Source of the DNA: Bacillota bacterium
GTDB lineage: Bacteria; Bacillota; Clostridia; Christensenellales; Aristaeellaceae
Length of the DNA stretch: 64,000 bases
Assembly (NCBI GenBank): GCA_023444095.1
Contig: JAEZRP010000032.1
Span: 62,001 to 126,000, forward strand
Direction of reading: 5' to 3'
Shown here: piece after piece, positions 8,237 to 16,412 of the stretch
Layout of the letters: each line of letters opens with the position of its first letter
How positions within the stretch are numbered: position 1 is the first letter of the stretch
Made by a program: the position numbers and the translations under genes
The notes under the pieces: generated by a model
Told to the model about the DNA's origin: nothing
Seen by the model: only the letters and a program-made list of their open reading frames with translations
The model's database searches: none

Positions 8237-10017
8237 TGATACCAGCTCCTTTGCGCCTCGTACATCTCGGCGTAGAGTCCGCCCGCCTGCGCGAGCTCGT
8301 CGTGGGAACCCATCTCGAGCACTTTGCCCTCTCCCAGCACGTAGATGCGGTCGGCAAGCTTCGTGGAGCCCAGGCGGTGGCTGATGAAAAGCGTCGCGAC
8401 GCCCTTCGAGAGCGACTTGAACCGCTGATAGATGTCCGCCTCCGCGATGGGGTCGAGCGCGGCGGTCGGCTCGTCGAGAATGCGAACCGGCGCGGGGTTC
8501 GCGAGCGAGCGAGCGATGGCTACCCGCTGCCACTGGCCGCCCGAGAGCTCCTGCCCGTTTTCGTAGAGCCGCCCGAGCGGGGTATCCGCGCCCTCCTTGA
8601 GATGGTCGATGGTCTCCGCAAGGTTCAGCGCGTCCGTGACCTCCTGAAAGCGCCGCTCGCGGTCCTCGTGCCCGAAGGCCACGTTGTCGCGCATGGAGAT
8701 CTGATAGCGCGCGAAGTCCTGATACACGAGCGAGTAGAGGCTCTTCAGTTCCGCCTGCGGGATCTCGCGCAGCTCGCGCCCGTTCAGGAGGATCTCTCCC
8801 TCGTATTCGCCATAAAGCCCCGTGAGAAGCTTCGTGACCGTGGTCTTGCCAGCGCCGTTCACGCCGACGAACGCGATGTGCTCCCCTGCGCCAATCCGGA
8901 AGGACATCCCGTCGAGGATCTTCCGCTCGGTGCCGGGATATGTAAACGACACGTTTTTCAGCTCCAGAGACTCGAACGCCATCGGCGGCTCCGCGGGCGC
9001 GGAAAGCGCACCCTCCGTCTGCGAGAGCGCCATGAACTTCGTGAGATCCTTCATGTACTCGCGCTTCTTCGCGATGGTGTCCGCGATGCCCGTCAGGCCC
9101 CAGCTCATCGCCTGCACCAGCGAAAACGCCGCGATGGTCAAGGACATGAACATGCCGACCGACATCTCACCGCGCGCCGTCGGGATGACGAGCGTGAGCG
9201 CGATCAGAAGCGAAATCACCCCGAACAGAGAAGAGCCCAGCTTCATTCGGAAAAACCACTTCGCCTGCACCTTGAAGCGCAGCCGATACGCGCGCAGAAA
9301 TGCCTCTCGAAACCGGACGGAGAGCTTCTCCACGTACCCGAACAGCGCGCGCTCCTCCGCCGCCTCGCGGCTGAGCAGCGTCTCGATGAGGTATTTTTGA
9401 AGCCTCTCCTCGCGCTCGGTGTCGCGGTTTGCCTGATAGGTCTCCTTGCCACCCCGGAGGGCCACCCACATGAGAGGCGCGGAGAACGCCACCGTCACGA
9501 GAGCCGCCCACCAGACCTCCGCGAGCAGCAATCCGACCACGCTCAGGACGTTCAGCGCGAGCTTGATCGCCGCCGCCATGCCGCTCCAGCCCGCGAACCC
9601 CTCTTCGAGCTCCGTCTCGGGCTTCTTCGTTACGCGGCTGATGAGATCCCACGTCTCCGGATCCTCGATGTGCCTGTATTCGAGCCGCGCGCACTTTTCG
9701 AGCATTTCGCTGCGCAGCTTCTCCCGCAGCCGGAGTGCCAGCATTCGGTCTGAAAACTGGTAAATCTGATAGGAGAACCAGTCGATCGCGACGACGGCGA
9801 CCACCAGCCCGATCGGCAGGTAGATCGCCGTGCGCGCGAGATCGCCCGCGCGCACGGCGAGCGCGGTATCGATGAAGAGCGCCGTCGAAAGCGCTGTGAC
9901 GGAGGGCAGAAGGCCCGTCACGACGCTCATGAACAATACCGCCGCGCCGTAAAATGGCGAGGCGCGAAGCCCCAACCGAATCAGGTCAAAAAGCCCGTAT
10001 TTACGTTCTTGCAGCAT
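8233..10017 (-). CDS. ABC exporter half-transporter, fused membrane and ATPase domains
   Basis: 594 residues, same architecture as its downstream partner: membrane domain to about residue 335, Walker A GVNGAGKTT (about 384), signature LSGGQWQ (about 489), Walker B region VRILDEPTAALDP (about 508) and H-loop SHRLGSTK. An Arg inside the normally hydrophobic Walker B strand is slightly unusual. AGGAGG lies eight bases before the chosen ATG; the longer open frame upstream crosses the promoter and is rejected. First gene of the exporter pair, with its own TTGACA/TACATT promoter divergent from marR. Confidence 0.9.
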   Translation of the reverse strand: MLQERKYGLFDLIRLGLRASPFYGAAVLFMSVVTGLLPSVTALSTALFIDTALAVRAGDLARTAIYLPIGLVVAVVAIDWFSYQIYQFSDRMLALRLREKLRSEMLEKCARLEYRHIEDPETWDLISRVTKKPETELEEGFAGWSGMAAAIKLALNVLSVVGLLLAEVWWAALVTVAFSAPLMWVALRGGKETYQANRDTEREERLQKYLIETLLSREAAEERALFGYVEKLSVRFREAFLRAYRLRFKVQAKWFFRMKLGSSLFGVISLLIALTLVIPTARGEMSVGMFMSLTIAAFSLVQAMSWGLTGIADTIAKKREYMKDLTKFMALSQTEGALSAPAEPPMAFESLELKNVSFTYPGTERKILDGMSFRIGAGEHIAFVGVNGAGKTTVTKLLTGLYGEYEGEILLNGRELREIPQAELKSLYSLVYQDFARYQISMRDNVAFGHEDRERRFQEVTDALNLAETIDHLKEGADTPLGRLYENGQELSGGQWQRVAIARSLANPAPVRILDEPTAALDPIAEADIYQRFKSLSKGVATLFISHRLGSTKLADRIYVLGEGKVLEMGSHDELAQAGGLYAEMYEAQRSWYQ

Positions 10018-10051
10018 CCGGATTCCTCCTGGTCCCGCTTCTTCTGGAATG

Positions 10052-10080
10052 AATGTACCATCCGGCACTTTCCCTGTCAA
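10052..10080 (-). promoter_or_regulatory. Promoter of the ABC exporter pair
   Basis: Minus strand TTGACA (10075-10080), 17-base spacer, TACATT (10052-10057), about 35 bp before the exporter start codon. It diverges from the marR promoter, with the MarR palindrome about 76 bp upstream of its -35. Confidence 0.65.
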
Positions 10081-10119
10081 GAAAACCGCCGGATTTTCGA
10101 CAATCGTTCGCATTTCAGA

Positions 10120-10148
10120 TTGACAGAGCCGGTTGCATATGGTAAAAT
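10120..10148 (+). promoter_or_regulatory. Promoter of marR
   Basis: TTGACA (10120-10125), 17-base spacer, TAAAAT (10143-10148): a near-consensus promoter 46 bp before the marR start codon. Confidence 0.8.
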
Positions 10149-10155
10149 CCGCATA

Positions 10156-10171
10156 AATTAGATATCTAATT
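10156..10171. promoter_or_regulatory. MarR-type operator palindrome
   Basis: Perfect 16-bp palindrome AATTAGATATCTAATT starting eight bases after the -10 hexamer, over the expected start point of marR. Length, AT content and symmetry suit a MarR dimer, so autorepression is likely; control of the divergent exporter genes is possible but more distant. Confidence 0.75.
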
Positions 10172-10193
10172 AACATACAAAACGAGGTGTTCC

Positions 10194-10616
10194 ATGCGGG
10201 CAAAACTACTCACGGCCCTCTTGGGCGCTTCCCAAGCACATGGGAAGCGATGCCGTCAGGCATTTCAAGCGGAGAACCTCTCCGACGGTCAACCGAAGGT
10301 GCTTTCGATTTTGCTGGAGACGGGCGAGATCCTGCAAAAAGAGCTCGCGGTTCGATGCGGCGTCGAGCCCGCGACGATGACACATTTGTTGAAGAAGATG
10401 GCCCAGGATGGGTTGATTGAAAAAAGGGCGACGCACGTCTCGGGTGGAAAGCGCGCATTTTTCATCATGCTCACGCCATATGGCCGCGAAAAGGGAAGGC
10501 GTGCCGTACAAATCGTCGACGAGGCGGAAGAAATCAGCTTTGAGGGCTTCACGGACGCGGAAAGGGAGGCGCTCGTGGGACTTCTCATGAAAATCACGCG
10601 GAATCTGTCACAATAG
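10194..10616 (+). CDS. MarR family transcriptional regulator
   Basis: 140 residues. Winged helix-turn-helix: LSDGQPKVLSILLETGEILQ leads into the recognition helix region VEPATMTHLLKKMAQDGLI and the wing KRATHVSGGKRAFFIMLTPYG, the classical MarR pattern. Start ATG preceded by GAGGTG. Its own promoter is overlapped by a perfect palindrome. It is divergent from the ABC exporter pair, a common arrangement in which the regulator responds to an exported compound, and 12 bp upstream of an arabinofuranosidase gene with which it is probably co-transcribed. Confidence 0.92.
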   Translation: MRAKLLTALLGASQAHGKRCRQAFQAENLSDGQPKVLSILLETGEILQKELAVRCGVEPATMTHLLKKMAQDGLIEKRATHVSGGKRAFFIMLTPYGREKGRRAVQIVDEAEEISFEGFTDAEREALVGLLMKITRNLSQ

Positions 10617-10628
10617 GGGGAATGGGAA

Positions 10629-12242
10629 ATGGCAAAGATCACGGTGCATCCGGCCTACGCAATCGGGGAAATCTCGCCGCGGCTCTACGGCGCGTTTCTG
10701 GAACCGATTGGTACCATGGTCAACGGCAGCATGTTCAATCCGAAGCACCCGACGGCGGACGAGTACGGCTTCCGGCGCGACTTCATCGAGGCGCTGAAGG
10801 AATCCGGTCTCCCGGCCGTGCGACTCCCCGGCGGCAACTTTGTCTCCGGTTGGGACTGGAAGGACTCCATCGGCCCGATGGAAAAGAGGAAGGCTCACCT
10901 CGATCTCGCATGGTTCCAGTACATCGAGAACAATGTCGGCCACGACGAGTACCTCATCTGGGCGGAGAGGGTTGGCTTTGAGCCCATGTACACGATCAAT
11001 CTGGGAACCGGCGGCATCAACGACGCGATCTCCATCATCGAATACACGAATCACGCGGGCGGCACCTATTGGTCGGATCTGCGCGCCAAATACGGTCACG
11101 CATCGCCCTACGGCGTGAAGACGTGGTACCTCGGAAACGAGATGGACGGCCCATGGCAGATCGCCTCCTGGGAGAAAAACCCGGAGGGCTACGGCGTGCT
11201 CGCCAACGAAGTCTCGAAGGCCATGAAGTGGGTCGACCCGACCATCGAGACGGTCGCGTGCGTGTCGTCCTCCCCCAACCTCGACCACTACCCGGAATGG
11301 GATCGGCGCGTACTCGAAGAGTGCTACAACGCGGTCGATTACGTTTCGCTCCACCACTACCAGTCCGCCAAGCCCGGAGACTACGCGGCGCTCCTGGGCG
11401 GCTCGCGCTACTTCGAGGACTACATCAACACCGAAATCGCGCTGTGCGACTACATCCAGACGAAGATGCGCAGCCCCAAGCAGATGTTGCTCTCCTTCGA
11501 CGAGTATGGCACCATGATGCGCCCCGCCTCGGAGATCACCTCCTACGGGCGCCGCGCATTCGCGCCATACAAGGCGCACTACACGCCCAAGCCCGACCGC
11601 AAGTACGTGCGCCACGACCCGGACAACATGGGTCCCTCCCGCTTCCCGCGCATGGGCGACATGCCGGCGGCACTCGCGAACCTTTCGACCATCCTCGCGC
11701 TCCTGCGCCATGCGGACCGCGTGAAGATCGGCTGCATGACGGGCGGCCTCGGCGCGCTGGCGGCCACCGACCGGGAGCACGTCTGGAAAGCGGCGTCCTT
11801 CTATGGCCTTTCCCAGCTCATGCGCTTCGGGCGCGGCGTCTCGCTCCGAACGGCGGTCGAGTCGGGCACATACGACATTCCCGGCTATGCGATGGACGAC
11901 ACGACCGAGTACGTCGCGCAGGAAGGCGTTCCCTACGTGGACGCGGCGACGTCATGGAACGAAACAACGGGCGAGCTCAGCGTATTCGTCATCAACCGGA
12001 GCCTCGACACGACGCAAGCGCTGACACTCGACGTGCGTGGCTTTGAAAACATCGCATTCGTCGAACACATCGAGATGTTCTCGGACGACATCGACGCGAA
12101 AAACACATACGAAAACCCCGACGCCATCCTCCCGCGGAAGAACCCATCCGCGAAATTCGAAGCCGGGGTGCTCGAAGCGACGCTTCAGCCGCTCTCCTGG
12201 AATGTGCTCCGCCTTGCCCGTCAGACGGGCGGCAACTTGTAG
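10629..12242 (+). CDS. abfA: GH51 alpha-L-arabinofuranosidase
   Basis: 537 residues, the usual length for intracellular GH51 enzymes that release terminal arabinofuranose from arabinan, arabinoxylan or their oligosaccharides. Family signatures are clear: LYGAFLEPIG near the start, AVRLPGGNFVSGWDWKDSIG at 63-82, the acid/base Glu171 in YLGNEMDGPW and the nucleophile Glu near 292 in LSFDEYGTM. There is no signal peptide, so it acts in the cytoplasm on imported oligosaccharides. It begins 12 bp after marR. Its 3' end overlaps the convergent acetyltransferase gene by 22 bp. Confidence 0.93.
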   Translation: MAKITVHPAYAIGEISPRLYGAFLEPIGTMVNGSMFNPKHPTADEYGFRRDFIEALKESGLPAVRLPGGNFVSGWDWKDSIGPMEKRKAHLDLAWFQYIENNVGHDEYLIWAERVGFEPMYTINLGTGGINDAISIIEYTNHAGGTYWSDLRAKYGHASPYGVKTWYLGNEMDGPWQIASWEKNPEGYGVLANEVSKAMKWVDPTIETVACVSSSPNLDHYPEWDRRVLEECYNAVDYVSLHHYQSAKPGDYAALLGGSRYFEDYINTEIALCDYIQTKMRSPKQMLLSFDEYGTMMRPASEITSYGRRAFAPYKAHYTPKPDRKYVRHDPDNMGPSRFPRMGDMPAALANLSTILALLRHADRVKIGCMTGGLGALAATDREHVWKAASFYGLSQLMRFGRGVSLRTAVESGTYDIPGYAMDDTTEYVAQEGVPYVDAATSWNETTGELSVFVINRSLDTTQALTLDVRGFENIAFVEHIEMFSDDIDAKNTYENPDAILPRKNPSAKFEAGVLEATLQPLSWNVLRLARQTGGNL

Positions 12243-12682
12243 ATCATGTTCCGATACTGCGGAAGCGCGGGATCGACGTACCCCGCGTCCACGAATCCCG
12301 CCTTCTCGCACACGCGCAGCGCGTGCTCGTTTCTGCGGTCCACGCTCAGCTCGACCACGGGATACTTGCCCTCGTGTCCGCAGATCTGGAGGATCTGCCT
12401 GAGCGCCTCCGTCGCGATCCCCTGGTTCTGGTACCGGTAATCCACCAAAAGCTCCATGACGCAGTAGCACGCGGGTTCCTCGGTAAGCTCGTAGAGGAGC
12501 GCGAGCCCGGCCATCATCCCTTCCGCCCGGATAGCGTACATCCGCGCGCCCTCGCCGCGGTACGCCCACGCGCGCGCGAGGATGCCCTCGGGCGTGGGCA
12601 CGAAGGCCGCCTGCGCTTCCTCCACGCGGAGGGCGAGCACTTCCCTCAGTTGTTCCGGCCCGATGTCGGTCAGCGTAATCAC
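12221..12682 (-). CDS. GNAT family N-acetyltransferase
   Basis: 153 residues, GTG start with GGGGGG six bases upstream. The acetyl-CoA site is visible as YRYQNQGIATEAL (about 82-94; the Q/R-x-x-G-x-G/A motif), followed by VVELSVDRRNEHALRVCEKAGF, the typical beta5/alpha4 region with 'N..a...ye k.GF'. The pattern resembles SpeG/RimI-like acetyltransferases, but the substrate cannot be read. It lies downstream of uraA on the same strand, behind a large inverted repeat, and overlaps the abfA 3' end. Confidence 0.88.
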   Translation of the reverse strand: MITLTDIGPEQLREVLALRVEEAQAAFVPTPEGILARAWAYRGEGARMYAIRAEGMMAGLALLYELTEEPACYCVMELLVDYRYQNQGIATEALRQILQICGHEGKYPVVELSVDRRNEHALRVCEKAGFVDAGYVDPALPQYRNMIYKLPPV

Positions 12683-12706
12683 AGTAAACCCCCCAAAACA
12701 TACGTA

Positions 12707-12743
12707 AGCCGCGGTCAGACCCCTCCGGGGTCACACCGCGGCT
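12707..12743. terminator. Nested inverted repeat between uraA and the acetyltransferase gene
   Basis: A 37-nt hairpin: outer arms AGCCGCGGT/ACCGCGGCT (9 bp), a two-base mismatch, inner arms GACCCC/GGGGTC and a three-base loop. It lies 18 bp after the uraA stop and may end or process that transcript; no long T-run follows on either strand, so full termination is uncertain. Confidence 0.5.
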
Positions 12744-12761
12744 CTCATTATATGACAGTTT

Positions 12762-14141
12762 CTATTCTTTTGCAACCTTTCTGTCACCGAATGACAGAAG
12801 GAAATTCAAAATGATTCCGAAGATGGCAGCGCCCGCGACAGCAGGAACGCCCATTCCAAAGAAGTCGATCGTTCCACCGAAAGTATAGTGGGTGCCCAGG
12901 CCGATCACCATGATGCTCGCAATGACCGCGATGTTCTTGGCGGAGAACATGTCGCACTTCCGGTCGATCAGAATCGCGATGCCCTGCGCCGCGATCGCGC
13001 CGAACAGGTAGATCTCAAGGCCGCCGATGACCGCGAGGGGGATTCCGTAGATCACCTGAATGAGGGGTGTGAAGCAGCTCATGATCATCGCCATCACCGC
13101 CGCGACCATCAGAACCGGTACGCTGAATACGCGGGTGATCGCCATGGTCGAGATGTTCTCGCCGTAGTTGGTGCCCGCCGGGCCGCCGATGACGCCAGCA
13201 ACCATGTCGCAGATGCCGTCGCCGATGAGGTTTCTGTCAAGGAGCGACACCATATCGTACTTCTTGGTCGAACCCTTCGCGCGGGCGACGTCGTTTACAT
13301 AGATATCAAGCTGGTAGACGTGCGCCGTGGACTCGGGAATGGTCGCGATGGCGATGGGCATGATCGCGAAGACCGCCGCCCATTCGACCTTCGGAAGGGA
13401 GAACGCCGGGAGCGCGAAGATCGCACCCTCGCCAAGCTTCCAGGTAGAGGCAGCGAGCGCCTGATCGGGAAGCGCGCGGAAGAAGTTGAAGTCGCCGCCG
13501 CCGATCTGATATACTACGAAGCCCGTCAGGCAGCCGACGGCCGCACCTAGAAGCAGCGGGAGCTGGCCGAGGAAGCCCTTGAGATAGCGGGAGAAGAACA
13601 CAGTGGAAAAGAACGTCGCAAGGGAGATGACCCACACAGCCTGCGGCTGACCCGCAGCCGGAGCGGCATCCGCAAGCGCGTTACCCGCGAGCGTTAAGCC
13701 GATGATCATCGCCACAGGACCCGTGACGGCCGGGGGGAGGATCTTCTCGACGATGTCGCGGCCTGCAACCTTCACCAGAAGGCCCGCCGCGATGGACACG
13801 AGGCCGGAGGCCACGATGCCAAACTGCGCGATCCGGATGCCTTCGGTCGGCAGAATTCCGCCAATCTTCTCGAAGCCCTGCGCGGCCATGAGTCCGGAGA
13901 TGGCAGAGAGGTACGCAAAGCTCGAGCCGTAGTAGAGGGGAAGCTTCTTCCCGGTGATGAACGTGAAGCAGAGCGTCGCAAGGCCGCTGGCAAAGATGGT
14001 AGTCGAAACCTGGAATCCGGTGATGAGCGCGACCGTGATGGTCGCGGGGAACATGACGACCACCTGCTGCAGCGCGTACAGCAAAAGTCGCCAAATCGGC
14101 GGTCTCTCGTCCGGCAGGTATCCAATCTTCTTCTTGTCCAT
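12762..14141 (-). CDS. uraA: Uracil/xanthine permease, NCS2 family
   Basis: 459 residues, about 12-14 membrane segments. It starts MDKKKIGYLPDERPP and runs into LLLYALQQVVVMFPATITVALITG, the conserved N-terminus of uracil permeases (UraA/PyrP); AFSLPKVEWAAVFAIMPIAI followed by TIPESTAHVYQLD (a substrate-binding Glu) and GGPAGTNYGENISTMAITRV are NCS2 signatures. An AAGGAGG binding site precedes the ATG. Directly downstream of pyrR, the classical salvage arrangement in Firmicutes; expression should fall when UMP is abundant because the PyrR attenuator lies upstream. It imports uracil by proton symport. Confidence 0.94.
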   Translation of the reverse strand: MDKKKIGYLPDERPPIWRLLLYALQQVVVMFPATITVALITGFQVSTTIFASGLATLCFTFITGKKLPLYYGSSFAYLSAISGLMAAQGFEKIGGILPTEGIRIAQFGIVASGLVSIAAGLLVKVAGRDIVEKILPPAVTGPVAMIIGLTLAGNALADAAPAAGQPQAVWVISLATFFSTVFFSRYLKGFLGQLPLLLGAAVGCLTGFVVYQIGGGDFNFFRALPDQALAASTWKLGEGAIFALPAFSLPKVEWAAVFAIMPIAIATIPESTAHVYQLDIYVNDVARAKGSTKKYDMVSLLDRNLIGDGICDMVAGVIGGPAGTNYGENISTMAITRVFSVPVLMVAAVMAMIMSCFTPLIQVIYGIPLAVIGGLEIYLFGAIAAQGIAILIDRKCDMFSAKNIAVIASIMVIGLGTHYTFGGTIDFFGMGVPAVAGAAIFGIILNFLLSFGDRKVAKE

Positions 14142-14167
14142 GAATTCCCTCTCCTCCTTGGGCGGTT

Positions 14168-14716
14168 TCAGTTTCTATGACCCAGGCCCATCAGGCAGAC
14201 GCGCGTTTCCCCGTCGAACGGAGGCATGCGCACCTCGATGAGCTCGGATTGCGAAGTGGGGACGTTCTTCCCGACGTAATCCGCCCGAATGGGCAGCTCG
14301 CGGTGGCCGCGGTCGATGAGCACCGCGAGCTGGATGGCCTTGGGCCGCCCGCAGGCGATGACCGCTTCCATGGCCGCGCGCGCGGTGCGGCCGGTAAACA
14401 GCACGTCGTCGACGAGGATGACCGTGCGGCCCGTGACCTCGAAGCCGAGCTCCGGCTTGCGCCACACGGGCGCGTCGTCAAGGCGGGTCAGATCGTCCCG
14501 GTAGTAGCGGATGTCGATCGACCCGCACGGCACGTCCGTTTCCTCGATCCGGGCGATGTTGGCGCGGATGATCTCCGCGAGCACCTCGCCCCGCCGCTTG
14601 ATGCCCACGATGGAAAGATCTCCCGTTCCCTTGTTTTTTTCGACGATCTCGTGCGCGATGCGCATCAGCGCCCGGCGCATCGCCGTCTCATCCATGATTT
14701 CAGCCTTACATTCCAA
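14168..14716 (-). CDS. pyrR: PyrR bifunctional regulator / uracil phosphoribosyltransferase
   Basis: 182 residues. The PRPP-binding motif TVILVDDVLFTGRTARAA (about 98-115) and the N-terminal SIVGIKRRGEVLA plus IDIRYYRDDLT are diagnostic for PyrR. It binds pyr leader RNA in a UMP-dependent way and has some uracil phosphoribosyltransferase activity. A TTG start was chosen: GAGGTGATC, a perfect anti-SD match, is five bases upstream, whereas the next ATG, seven codons on, is too far. It is followed by uraA and preceded by an attenuator. Confidence 0.95.
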   Translation of the reverse strand: MECKAEIMDETAMRRALMRIAHEIVEKNKGTGDLSIVGIKRRGEVLAEIIRANIARIEETDVPCGSIDIRYYRDDLTRLDDAPVWRKPELGFEVTGRTVILVDDVLFTGRTARAAMEAVIACGRPKAIQLAVLIDRGHRELPIRADYVGKNVPTSQSELIEVRMPPFDGETRVCLMGLGHRN

Positions 14717-14736
14717 ACGATCACCTCAAAGGCGTC

Positions 14737-14805
14737 AAAAAAGCCTCGCCGGAATCCGGCAAGGCGCAGCACACGTATATCATTCGTGCGACGAACGTTT
14801 GCCGG
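14737..14805 (-). promoter_or_regulatory. PyrR-controlled attenuator of pyrR-uraA
   Basis: Minus-strand transcript: a terminator hairpin (14743-14765, 10 bp with one G-U pair, three-base loop) followed by TTTTTT (14737-14742). Upstream, CCGGCAA (14799-14805 on the plus strand TTGCCGG) can pair with the 5' arm of the terminator, giving an antiterminator. ATTCCGGCGAGGCT (14742-14755) matches 13 of 14 positions of the PyrR recognition consensus ARUCCNGNGAGGYU. Unusually the motif sits in the terminator itself rather than in a separate hairpin. Confidence 0.8.
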
Positions 14806-14840
14806 CATCACGGTACCGGTTTAAAACTCTGTCGCGTGTT

Positions 14841-14869
14841 AGTTTAGCCCATGAACGCGCGTCTGTCAA
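14841..14869 (-). promoter_or_regulatory. Promoter of pyrR-uraA
   Basis: Minus strand TTGACA (14864-14869), 17-base spacer, TAAACT (14841-14846), about 125 bp before the pyrR start, leaving room for the attenuator leader. Confidence 0.8.
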
Positions 14870-14891
14870 GGGTTTTTTGTGTAATATGACA

Positions 14892-15839
14892 TCATTTCGG
14901 CAATCTTCCGATGCAATCGCGAACGGCCGACCCCAGAAAGCCTCCGTGCCCGTCCGCGAGCGACGCGAGGCTGCGGCATGGTCCCCACCCCTCGCACGGT
15001 CCGTCTTCGCCGCCCTCGAGCCAGATCTGCGCGTGCCGGACTGAGATGAGCACAGCAAAGCCGAGGAGCAGCCGCGCGTCGTCCGCGCTCTTCAGCCGCG
15101 CCTTCGGGAGAGAGGCAACGGTTTCCACAAACGCCCCGGGCGCCGCCTCGCAGTCCGGCCCGAGCACAAGCCTGAGAAAGGAGTAGACGTCCGCCTGCGC
15201 GGGCAAGCGCGCCGCGTGCTCGAAGTCGAACACGGACGCGATGCGTCCCTCCGACCACATCATATTCTCCATGGTCAGGTCGCCGTGGCACAAACAGTGC
15301 TCCGCGCGCCCGAGGGCATCAAAGAAAGCGACTAGAATCCCGGAGAGCGCGTCCGCCGTCTCCCGTTTGAGCACGCCTCGCTCAACAAGCCCTGCGAGGT
15401 CCGCGCGCGCCTTTTCGGGCCGCAAGTCGCTGTACCAGGTCCGGCGCGGAAGCGCCGCGGGGATCGCGCCCGGATCCATGGAATGGATTTCCTCCGCGAT
15501 CTCCCATAAGGCGCGCATGGCGCTCTCACGCTCGGCCCACGTCATCCCCGGCCATGCTTCGCCCAGATTCACGCCGGGCACGCGCCGAGAGACGCTCCAC
15601 TCGTGACCCTCCCGCACGCCGGTCGCCAGAACTTCCGGATAGCGGGCCGCCTTCGGAAGCCGCATGCCGAGCGCCGCCTCGCGCCGGATGCGGTCGCCGC
15701 CCTGGTCGGGCGAAATCCGGAGGACCAGATCGCCCGCGATCCAAACGTGGTTCGTCCATCCGCCCGCACGCGTCGCCGCCTCAAAATCGACGCCGAAGTC
15801 CCTGAGGATCTCCGGCGCGATGCGCTCCATCTCGTTCAT
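14892..15839 (-). CDS. APH-fold phosphotransferase
   Basis: 315 residues. The aminoglycoside phosphotransferase-like kinase fold is shown by the catalytic loop CHGDLTMENMMW (H185-G-D187 and N192) and the metal-binding VFDFEHA (D205). The family phosphorylates aminoglycosides, macrolides, sugars or choline; nothing here fixes the substrate. The ATG lies three bases after the nitroreductase stop, with GCGGAG overlapping that stop. It is the last gene of the tautomerase-GH3 operon and ends about 20 bp before the -35 of the pyrR promoter. Confidence 0.83.
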   Translation of the reverse strand: MNEMERIAPEILRDFGVDFEAATRAGGWTNHVWIAGDLVLRISPDQGGDRIRREAALGMRLPKAARYPEVLATGVREGHEWSVSRRVPGVNLGEAWPGMTWAERESAMRALWEIAEEIHSMDPGAIPAALPRRTWYSDLRPEKARADLAGLVERGVLKRETADALSGILVAFFDALGRAEHCLCHGDLTMENMMWSEGRIASVFDFEHAARLPAQADVYSFLRLVLGPDCEAAPGAFVETVASLPKARLKSADDARLLLGFAVLISVRHAQIWLEGGEDGPCEGWGPCRSLASLADGHGGFLGSAVRDCIGRLPK

Positions 15840-15842
15840 TCG

Positions 15843-16412
15843 CTACTCCGCAATGATCGTGTATTTTCCCTCGCCGACGACGTGCGCTTCCTTGGTCACG
15901 GTGTTGTGCCCGATCGCGATGCCGATGGCATACGCGTTTCCGGCGGGAATGCCCATTCTTTCCCGGAAGGCCGCACCGGCCTCCGACTCCAGCACGTCCT
16001 TGGGCATGCCGACGATCACGCTTCCAAGACCCATGCCCGTGGCGGAGAGCGCCAGATTCTGGACGGCGATCCCGCAATCCACGCCTGTGAACGCGTGCGC
16101 CTCCTCGGGCTTGTAGGAAACGACCACGAACAGCGGTGCGCCCATGAGGAAATCGTACGCGGGGTCCTGAAAGCGCGCGCGCATGGCCTCCGATGCGTTC
16201 TTCATGAAGAACGCGCGCGCCTCCTCGCTGAATTCCCTGAGAAGCGCCCTGTCCGTCACGAACGAAAAGTGCCAGGGCTGGCGGTTCATCGCGCTGGGCG
16301 AGGCGAGCGCCGCTTCGATGAGCGCCTGCAGTTCGTCCCTCGTCAGTGCCGCACCGTCGAAACCGCGCGTCGAGCGCCTGTCCAAAATCGCCTGTTGAAC
16401 GGGGTTCATCAT
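15843..16412 (-). CDS. Nitroreductase family flavoprotein
   Basis: 189 residues. Begins MMNPVQQAILDRRSTRGFDG, the typical FMN-binding RRS(V/T)R(G/K)F motif, followed by ALASPSAMNRQPWHFSFV and later GLGSVIVGMPKD, all nitroreductase signatures. It is probably an FMN-dependent NAD(P)H oxidoreductase acting on nitro compounds, quinones or flavins. AAGGAGG lies eight bases upstream of the first ATG; that ATG overlaps the stop of the preceding gene (ATGA), indicating coupling. Confidence 0.9.
   Translation of the reverse strand: MMNPVQQAILDRRSTRGFDGAALTRDELQALIEAALASPSAMNRQPWHFSFVTDRALLREFSEEARAFFMKNASEAMRARFQDPAYDFLMGAPLFVVVSYKPEEAHAFTGVDCGIAVQNLALSATGMGLGSVIVGMPKDVLESEAGAAFRERMGIPAGNAYAIGIAIGHNTVTKEAHVVGEGKYTIIAE

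Noticed and set aside
6977..9753. Long plus-strand frames opposite the ABC exporter pair
   Set aside because: Shadows of the two minus-strand transporters, which have every ATPase motif; the plus frames are Arg/His-rich and without motifs.
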